Shown here in pieces: positions 58,261-64,000 of a stretch of DNA of 64,000 nucleotides. This DNA comes from Vibrio sp. MedPE-SWchi (GTDB taxonomy: Bacteria > Pseudomonadota > Gammaproteobacteria > Enterobacterales > Vibrionaceae): assembly GCA_001874155.1 (NCBI GenBank), contig MPDB01000011.1, forward strand, positions 1-64,000, read 5' to 3'. Positions within the stretch are counted from its first letter, which is position 1. Each line of letters starts with the position of its first letter. The notes beneath the pieces were generated by a model, which worked only from the letters and a program-made list of their open reading frames with translations, ran no database searches and was not told the DNA's origin. The translations under genes and the position numbers were made by a program.

Positions 58261-58365
58261 CTACACTAGCAAGCTAGATAAATATGCTAGAACAGCCATG
58301 TATAGCAGTAAGAGCAGGACGATTGATAGGTGCTTCTTGAATTTATTCTCTTTAATTTGCTTCAT
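58261..58365 (-). CDS. Putative 34-residue membrane miniprotein
   Basis: On the minus strand an ATG at 58365, preceded by GTGAGGG close upstream, opens a 34-residue frame: a basic N-terminus (MKQIKENKFKKH) followed by a continuous hydrophobic helix (LSIVLLLLLYMAVLAYLSSLLV) and a stop. The charge pattern predicts a single-pass inner-membrane protein with its N-terminus inside. I do not recognise a family. The space between the zinc operon and the next gene is otherwise empty, so this is a good candidate for a real small gene. Its orientation is opposite to both neighbours. Confidence 0.6.
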   Translation of the reverse strand: MKQIKENKFKKHLSIVLLLLLYMAVLAYLSSLLV

Positions 58366-58521
58366 AAGCCCTCACAATCAATGATAACAACTTTAACAAA
58401 TTGTTATCATTTTTGATAGTCTCATTTTTTGCTGATCTTTTCGTCTTTATCTAGCCGTTGAAGCCATAACACGTTACATTTTAAAGAGTTGTAAAAAGGC
58501 TCTGTGAGATGAGGGACACCC

Positions 58522-59424
58522 ATGGCAAGTGATAGTAAACCCGTCGTTATCGAACATGAATCAACAGATAACGCAAAACGACAGCAAGAAAAGAAATCAA
58601 GCTATATCAAAGACAGTGCAAGCTGCGTGTTAAACATAGCCCAGACATACGGCTTAGATGCGTTGCTTCAAGCTGAACCTTCAGACAAAACCCCACTTGA
58701 TAGAGCCCTACAACGAGAGCGCCAGCGCCATGAGCTGCGCCAAAAAAACCTAGAACAGATCCTCAAAGCAACTCACTCAGCCTGCCGAGACGAGACCGCT
58801 GGCAAACCAGACAGCGACTGGCTTTATCGATACTTCGACATGGCACAGGAAATTCACAATCCCGCAATGCAGCGGCTATGGGCTCAAGTTCTTAAAAGAG
58901 AAGTGACCAATCCGGGTTCGACCTCAATGAAAGCCCTTAAAGTACTTCAAGACATGAGCCCTAAAGAAGCTCAAATACTGCAAAAAGCCGCCTCTCTCGC
59001 CTGCAGTTTTGGCACCGATAACAGTAGAAAGTTATTAGTAGGCTTTAAAGCTCGCAATGGTATTTTCAGCTTTGGAAAACGAGACACTACCGCCGCCGTC
59101 AACACTGGCAGTTTTAAATTGCCCTATTCCAGCTTGTTGGTGTTAATTGAATTGGGATTGTTGCATGGTGCAGAGTTAGAGTCGGGAGAGATAGAGCAGG
59201 ATCCCCCGTTGCCTCTTAATTACCAAGGGAAAAACCTTTCATTACAACCTCAAGCAAAAGGGATTCGATTACTCTACTATCGATTCAGCCCAACGGGGAA
59301 TGAGCTGTGTAAGCTATTGGGGAACAAGCCAAACTCTCAGTATTACGATCAAGTGATCGCACTACTGAGTCAAAAGTTCAATGTTCATACCGACGTAAAA
59401 AGCACGGTGCATCACACGGTGTAG
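58522..59424 (+). CDS. TIGR03899-like family protein of unknown function
   Basis: A 300-residue, probably cytoplasmic protein with no signal peptide and no membrane segment. I think it belongs to the TIGR03899 family found in vibrios. Features: a highly charged N-terminus, a helical region RALQRERQRHELRQKNLEQILKATHSAC with coiled-coil character, DWLYRYFDMAQEIHNPAMQRLWAQVLKREVTNPGSTSMKALKVLQDMSPKEA (about 93-145), and a C-terminal part resembling a winged helix (YYRFSPTGNELCKLL). The DMAQEI...WAQVLKREV...LKVL pattern also occurs in DUF2806-like proteins. It is convergent with cysC, one base apart. Confidence 0.7.
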   Translation: MASDSKPVVIEHESTDNAKRQQEKKSSYIKDSASCVLNIAQTYGLDALLQAEPSDKTPLDRALQRERQRHELRQKNLEQILKATHSACRDETAGKPDSDWLYRYFDMAQEIHNPAMQRLWAQVLKREVTNPGSTSMKALKVLQDMSPKEAQILQKAASLACSFGTDNSRKLLVGFKARNGIFSFGKRDTTAAVNTGSFKLPYSSLLVLIELGLLHGAELESGEIEQDPPLPLNYQGKNLSLQPQAKGIRLLYYRFSPTGNELCKLLGNKPNSQYYDQVIALLSQKFNVHTDVKSTVHHTV

Positions 59425-60045
59425 TTATTCTTGGATGATGCCTTGCGACTTTAATTCGTTAAGGCACTGTTCGACTAGCTCATCAATCGTGAGTTGCCCA
59501 GTTAACAGATCAATTTCAGGGTTGAGCGGGGCTTCGTAGGCTGAATCAATACCGGTAAAGTTAGCAATTTCTCCTGCACGAGCTTTCTTATACAAACCCT
59601 TAGGATCACGCTGCTCACACACGTCCAATGGCGCATTGACAAAGACTTCTAAAAACTCACCACTTGGTAGCATTTCTCGCACTAATTGACGCTCTGAACG
59701 ATGGGGAGAAATGAAGGCTGACAACACGATCAAACCCGCGTCTGCCATCAATTTAGCAAGCTCACCAATTCGACGGATATTCTCACGTCTATCTTGCTCA
59801 GAAAAACCAAGGTCACTGCATAAACCGTGGCGAACATTATCACCATCAAGCAGGTAAGTATGATAACCCAGCTCAGCCAATTTATTCTCTAAAGCCCCTG
59901 CAACAGTTGACTTCCCTGCACCGGAAAGGCCAGTAAACCAAAGAACTGAAGGCTTTTGCTGCTTTATTTTGGCACGATATTCTTTATCGATAACGTGTTG
60001 GTGCCACACTACGTTTTCATCTTTTTCTGGAGTCAACGTGGTCAT
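59425..60045 (-). CDS. cysC: Adenylylsulfate kinase
   Basis: CysC phosphorylates adenylylsulfate (APS) to PAPS, the second activation step of sulfate assimilation. The 206-residue protein has the P-loop [13 protein letters not shown] (39-47), the [31 protein letters not shown] block (66-94), and S109 in [14 protein letters not shown], the expected phosphoryl-acceptor position. The family end [23 protein letters not shown] is intact. It is the last gene of the run cysD-cysN-transporter-cysC, starting 45 bp after the transporter. Confidence 0.97.
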   Translation of the reverse strand: MTTLTPEKDENVVWHQHVIDKEYRAKIKQQKPSVLWFTGLSGAGKSTVAGALENKLAELGYHTYLLDGDNVRHGLCSDLGFSEQDRRENIRRIGELAKLMADAGLIVLSAFISPHRSERQLVREMLPSGEFLEVFVNAPLDVCEQRDPKGLYKKARAGEIANFTGIDSAYEAPLNPEIDLLTGQLTIDELVEQCLNELKSQGIIQE

Positions 60046-60090
60046 AATTAGTACCTCAAACTATTCACTCTATTATTCAGAGCGCTCAAA

Positions 60091-61815
60091 TCAAAATGGG
60101 AAGAAAATAGGAATTAGGCTCAATACAAGTACGGAATACACTATCGAGATGGGTACGCCTATTCTCATATAATCAGTTAGTTTGTAGTTTCCTACACTAT
60201 AGACGAGTAAGTTGGTTTGATAACCGTAGGGAGAAATGAAACTCGCGCTTGCTCCAAAGAGAACCGCCATAATAAACGGCATAGGATCAACGTTGTAGCC
60301 CAATGCCATGCTATAGCCAATCGGAAAGGCAAGAGCGGCGGCGGCATTATTTGTGACCAACTCCGTTAAGATCAACGTCATCAAGTAAACTGCGACCAAG
60401 GCCCCAAAAACCCCCCAGCCATTAAAGGCCGTGATGAACATTTCCCCCATTTTCACAGAGAGACCTGAAGAGAGCATCAGCTGCGCAATGGACAGTGCAG
60501 AGCCTACAATAACGACGATATCGATAGGAAAACGGCGGCGAAGCTCATTTATCTGAACGACTCGAAATGAAAGCATAGCCAACAAGTAGACTAATAAGCC
60601 TTTAATAATGGGAACCAAATCAAGCAGCGCAAGACCGATGACAAGCGCAAAGCCTAGTAATACTAAACTCGATTTATTGCCGTCTAACTTAGCACTAGAA
60701 TCTAAGTCGTTAATCAGAACAAACTCTCGGCGGTGTGCGCGTCTTTCCGTTTCAAAACGCTTACCTGGTACAAGTACCAAGGTGTCTCCCGCTGTTAATA
60801 CAATATTGCCAAGTCCACCTTCTAAACGCTCATGACCACGCCTAATGGCGACAACTACAGCATCAAAACGATCTCTGAAATGGCTAGATTTCAGTGTCTT
60901 GTTACAAAAGCTTGCCGAAGAGCTGACTACAGCCTCAACAAAACCCTGTCCATTTAGGTGATGCTGGCCAAACAAGGTAAGACCTTGGATCTCTTGCAAT
61001 GTTGCAACGCTCTCAATATCGCCACAGAACAGCAATCTATCTTTTGCCTGCAGAACAAAATCCGGCTCAACAGAAGGCATACTGACACCATCTCTAATGA
61101 CTTCAGCAAGAAACAGTTTCCGTAGTGCCCTTAGGTTGTTTTCACTAATGCTTTTGTCTACTAGCGGTGAGCCAGGCTCAACGATCGCTTCTAAAAAGTA
61201 AGGCAAATCATCTTGGGCATGATCATCATAGCTAGGCAGTAAATAACTCAGTGGTATTAGAATCAACACCCCACCAACCAACACAGATAGACCAATCAAA
61301 GTCGGAGTAAAAAACGTGAGACTAGGCAGTCCGACATCTTCGACAAAACTGTTAATGATGAGGTTCGTCGAGGTGCCGATAAGAGTCAGTGTGCCACCCA
61401 AAATAGCAGCATAGGAAAGTGGAATTAATAACTTAGACGGGGCATGTTTCTGGTTGCGCTTAATCGCCCCAATCAAAGAGACAACAACAGCGGTATTATT
61501 GGTAAATGAGGATAGAAGCGCCGTAGAAATCCCGAGTTTCGCAACCACAGTTCCCAAACGCCCTTCAGAGATATTGCGACTCACCCAGCTGATGAGCCGT
61601 GTTTTCTCTAGTGCACAGGAAGCTAGAATCAATAATACCAGTGTTAATAAGGACGAATTAGTGAAATTAGTCGCTATCGACTTTAGCTCAATGGTTCCAG
61701 CCATAAAGGCCAAAAACGCAGCGCCAGCAAAAATGATACTTGGCTTAATTCGCGTGACTAACAAGCACGTGATGATGCCAAGCAGCATCGCCATGACCAA
61801 TCCTTGCTCCCACAT
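60091..61815 (-). CDS. SLC13-family permease with two TrkA-C domains, likely sulfate transporter
   Basis: A 574-residue inner-membrane transporter of the SLC13/DASS (ArsB/NhaD-like) group. It has about 11 hydrophobic segments in two halves, separated by a cytoplasmic stretch (about 205-375) with two TrkA-C/RCK domains (VEPGSPLVDKSISENNLRALRKLF and SSSASFCNKTLKSSHFRDRFDAVVVAIRRG). The half-helix motifs are LSSFTNNTAVVVSLIG and TELVTNNAAAALAFPIGYSM (two TNN motifs), typical for sodium-driven anion carriers. Position within the sulfate-activation operon predicts sulfate as substrate; the substrate is inferred. Confidence 0.87.
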   Translation of the reverse strand: MWEQGLVMAMLLGIITCLLVTRIKPSIIFAGAAFLAFMAGTIELKSIATNFTNSSLLTLVLLILASCALEKTRLISWVSRNISEGRLGTVVAKLGISTALLSSFTNNTAVVVSLIGAIKRNQKHAPSKLLIPLSYAAILGGTLTLIGTSTNLIINSFVEDVGLPSLTFFTPTLIGLSVLVGGVLILIPLSYLLPSYDDHAQDDLPYFLEAIVEPGSPLVDKSISENNLRALRKLFLAEVIRDGVSMPSVEPDFVLQAKDRLLFCGDIESVATLQEIQGLTLFGQHHLNGQGFVEAVVSSSASFCNKTLKSSHFRDRFDAVVVAIRRGHERLEGGLGNIVLTAGDTLVLVPGKRFETERRAHRREFVLINDLDSSAKLDGNKSSLVLLGFALVIGLALLDLVPIIKGLLVYLLAMLSFRVVQINELRRRFPIDIVVIVGSALSIAQLMLSSGLSVKMGEMFITAFNGWGVFGALVAVYLMTLILTELVTNNAAAALAFPIGYSMALGYNVDPMPFIMAVLFGASASFISPYGYQTNLLVYSVGNYKLTDYMRIGVPISIVYSVLVLSLIPIFFPF

Positions 61816-61886
61816 AATTCATCCTTAATTATGATAGTGACTACTCACTTCATATTATTGCTACAACAGCTTGGATTTCAGCACGT

Positions 61887-63314
61887 CTACTTTAGTAGTT
61901 GGCTAAGATCTTTCGCATCCCAATGTGGGAAGTGCTTACGAACCAATGCATTAAGCTCAATTTCAAACGCTGAAATATTGCCAATCTGTTGTTCAACCTG
62001 CGCCAGACTTTCACGTACAAGACCCGCACCAACAGTAACATTCGTCAGTCTATCAATGATGATAAAACCACCCGTGTCGGTACAATCTTGATATCCATCG
62101 ACAGCCACAGATTCTGTGAATGTCCACTCACAAGAACCGATGCCATTTAGTGGAAGCTCTGCTGCTGGGTACGTAGAAAGGTTATTGATGTCATACTGGT
62201 AACGAATAGACTCAACACGTCCGACCGTTTTCTTACCAGCAATCTTGATATCGTATTCGCGTCCAGGCTGAAGTGGTTGCTCAGTCATCCATACCACGTC
62301 AGCAGCCAAGTGATTTGTCGATTCAACCTGAGCTTCATTAAGTACAATGAGATCACCGCGGCTGATATCAATTTCGTCTTCTAGCGTTAACGTGACCGCC
62401 AACCCGGCTTGTGCTTCTTCTAGGTCACCATCAAACGTCACAATTCGAGCAACTTTAGATGATTTACCAGAAGGCAATGCTTTCACTTCGTCACCGACCT
62501 TAACCGAACCAGAAGCGATAGTGCCCGCAAAACCACGGAAATCTAGATTTGGACGATTAACATATTGCACAGGGAATCTAAATTCACCTTCAAGCTTAGA
62601 ACGGTCAATATCGACAGTTTCAAGCAGATGAAGCAATGTTGGACCTTCAAACCAAGTCATAGACTGGCTTTGTGAGGCTACGTTTTCACCTTCCAACGCA
62701 GACAGAGGAACGATCTGAATATCCGTTTCACCCTGCAAGTTTTCAGCAAATGCTAGATACTCATCTCGAATCGTTTCAAACGTTTCTTGTGAGTAATCAA
62801 CCAAATCCATCTTATTAACAGCAACGATAAAGTGCTTAATACCGATAAGATTTGAGATGAAAGAGTGACGACGTGTTTGGTCGAGAACGCCTTTACGAGC
62901 ATCGATCAAGATGATCGCTACATCACATGTCGATGCACCCGTTGCCATGTTACGAGTGTACTGCTCGTGCCCTGGAGTATCCGCAATAATAAATTTACGC
63001 TTTTGGGTAGAGAAGTAACGATACGCGACATCAATGGTGATCCCTTGCTCTCGCTCAGCTTGTAAGCCATCAACAAGCAAAGCTAAATCTGGCTTTTCAC
63101 CTGTAGTACCCACACGCTGGCTATCATTGTGAACCGCAGCCAATTGATCTTCATAAATCTGATGAGTGTCATGCAATAGACGACCAATCAGCGTACTTTT
63201 TCCATCATCCACAGAGCCACAAGTGAGGAATCTAAGTAATGATTTATGTTGGTGTTGGTTTAGGTAACCTTCAATACCAAGCTCAGCTACCTGAGCTTCA
63301 ATTACATTGTTCAT
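61887..63314 (-). CDS. cysN: Sulfate adenylyltransferase subunit 1 (GTPase)
   Basis: CysN is the GTPase subunit of ATP sulfurylase; GTP hydrolysis drives APS formation by CysD. The 475-residue protein is an EF-Tu relative with G1 [19 protein letters not shown] (33-41 core), the [11 protein letters not shown] switch, G3 [20 protein letters not shown]4 [10 protein letters not shown] and G5 SALEGEN, then two beta-barrel domains. There is no APS kinase fusion at the C-terminus, so CysC is separate, as the downstream gene shows. It starts 17 bp after cysD and is followed by the transporter gene. Confidence 0.97.
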   Translation of the reverse strand: MNNVIEAQVAELGIEGYLNQHQHKSLLRFLTCGSVDDGKSTLIGRLLHDTHQIYEDQLAAVHNDSQRVGTTGEKPDLALLVDGLQAEREQGITIDVAYRYFSTQKRKFIIADTPGHEQYTRNMATGASTCDVAIILIDARKGVLDQTRRHSFISNLIGIKHFIVAVNKMDLVDYSQETFETIRDEYLAFAENLQGETDIQIVPLSALEGENVASQSQSMTWFEGPTLLHLLETVDIDRSKLEGEFRFPVQYVNRPNLDFRGFAGTIASGSVKVGDEVKALPSGKSSKVARIVTFDGDLEEAQAGLAVTLTLEDEIDISRGDLIVLNEAQVESTNHLAADVVWMTEQPLQPGREYDIKIAGKKTVGRVESIRYQYDINNLSTYPAAELPLNGIGSCEWTFTESVAVDGYQDCTDTGGFIIIDRLTNVTVGAGLVRESLAQVEQQIGNISAFEIELNALVRKHFPHWDAKDLSQLLK

Positions 63315-63331
63315 AGTCTGTCCTTAGATCC

Positions 63332-64000
63332 TTAGAAATAACCTTGTCGCTTCTTCAATTCCATCGATCCTGATTGATCGTGGTCGATCGCTCGTCCTTG
63401 ACGTTCGCTCGAGGTTGCTACCAGCATCTCTTCGATAATGCCTGGCAACGTGTTTGCTTCTGACTCAACCGCCCCTGTTAGCGGGTAGCAGCCTAGCGTA
63501 CGGAAGCGGACATACTTCTCTTCGATCTTTTCACCTTCTTGCAACTCAAGGCGGTCATCATCAGCCATGATCAACATACCGTCACGCTCAACCACCGGGC
63601 GCTTGTCTGCAAGATAAAGTGGGACAATGTCGATATTTTCAAGGTAGATATACTGCCAGATATCAAGCTCGGTCCAATTTGATAGCGGGAAAACACGAAT
63701 GCTTTCGCCTTTATTCACTTGGCCATTGTAGGTTTTCCAAAGCTCTGGACGCTGATTTTTAGGATCCCATGTGTGGTTCTTATCGCGGAATGAGTAAACA
63801 CGTTCTTTAGCACGAGATTTCTCTTCATCACGACGAGCGCCACCAAACGCAGCATCAAAACCATACTTATTTAAGGCTTGCTTAAGACCTTGGGTTTTCA
63901 TGATGTCAGTATGCTTCGATGAACCATGCACAAATGGACTACAGCCCATTGCCATCCCTTCTGGATTTTTGTGAACCAGAAGATCAAAACCATATTTCTC
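63332..64000 (-). CDS. cysD: Sulfate adenylyltransferase subunit 2, C-terminal part (runs off window end)
   Basis: CysD is the catalytic subunit of ATP sulfurylase, making APS from sulfate and ATP. The frame is open to the last base ([23 protein letters not shown] at the edge), so the N-terminal part lies beyond the window; 222 of about 300 residues are seen. Visible motifs are [24 protein letters not shown], the [22 protein letters not shown] segment and the C-terminal [15 protein letters not shown], followed by a tail ending [10 protein letters not shown]. An internal ATG at 63955 is not the true start. It is the first visible gene of the sulfate-activation operon. Confidence 0.96.
   Translation of the reverse strand, partial: EKYGFDLLVHKNPEGMAMGCSPFVHGSSKHTDIMKTQGLKQALNKYGFDAAFGGARRDEEKSRAKERVYSFRDKNHTWDPKNQRPELWKTYNGQVNKGESIRVFPLSNWTELDIWQYIYLENIDIVPLYLADKRPVVERDGMLIMADDDRLELQEGEKIEEKYVRFRTLGCYPLTGAVESEANTLPGIIEEMLVATSSERQGRAIDHDQSGSMELKKRQGYF

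Overview
The window is an ordinary chromosomal core segment of a Vibrio-type gammaproteobacterium. The protein sequences, the gene order (tkt/metK ... rsmE-gshB-yqgE-ruvX / pilU-pilT / yggS-proC-yggT-yggU ... mutY-yggX-mltC / tRNAs / chemoreceptor), the vibrio small-protein families and the zinc-responsive zrg locus all point to Vibrionaceae. The species cannot be decided from sequence alone. No prophage, insertion sequence, integron, CRISPR array or replication origin was seen.

Layout. 1-6.4 kb: start of tkt diverging from metK, which has an apparent MetJ operator; a DUF2189 membrane protein; sprT; then rsmE-gshB-yqgE-ruvX. 6.5-8.7 kb: the twitching ATPases pilT-pilU on the minus strand. 8.7-13.5 kb: yggS-proC-yggT-yggU-DUF4426-rdgB-hemW. 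13.5-18.6 kb: a small exported peptide, glutaminase, trmB, and mutY-yggX-mltC. 18.6-21.8 kb: two related tRNA transcription units (Phe-Thr-Phe-Asn and Phe-Thr-Asn-Thr-Asn) on either side of a Cache-type chemoreceptor gene.

22-37 kb is an envelope and nitrogen-PTS block. On the minus strand lie plsC and the mlaF-mlaE-mlaD-mlaC-mlaB-ibaG-murA run (phospholipid trafficking plus peptidoglycan precursor). Diverging from it is yrbG-kdsD-kdsC-lptC-lptA-lptB-rpoN-hpf-ptsN-rapZ-ptsO-mgtE (Kdo and LPS export, sigma-54, ribosome hibernation, PTS-Ntr, Mg transport). 37-47 kb: pmbA, darP, the thiB-thiP-thiQ thiamine ABC transporter behind a TPP riboswitch, ubiX, mpl, fbp, ppa and a DUF2799 lipoprotein. 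47-53 kb: the TAM translocation pair tamA-tamB. 53-58 kb: msrA, a YtfJ-like periplasmic protein, and a five-gene zinc-related operon (DUF2607, histidine-rich ZrgA, ABC ATPase, ABC permease, DUF3299) preceded by a perfect 13-bp Zur-type palindrome. 58-64 kb: an unannotated-looking 34-residue membrane miniprotein, a TIGR03899-like gene, and the sulfate-activation operon cysD-cysN-SLC13 transporter-cysC, with cysD running off the window.

Most genes are well-known families in canonical operons. The parts most worth a second look are the zrg locus (Zur box, 45-bp repeat in the metal-binding region, 11-bp intra-operon hairpin), the 34-residue membrane miniprotein, the 54-residue exported peptide, the variant tRNA genes, and the absence of a dns/endA nuclease gene between sprT and rsmE.
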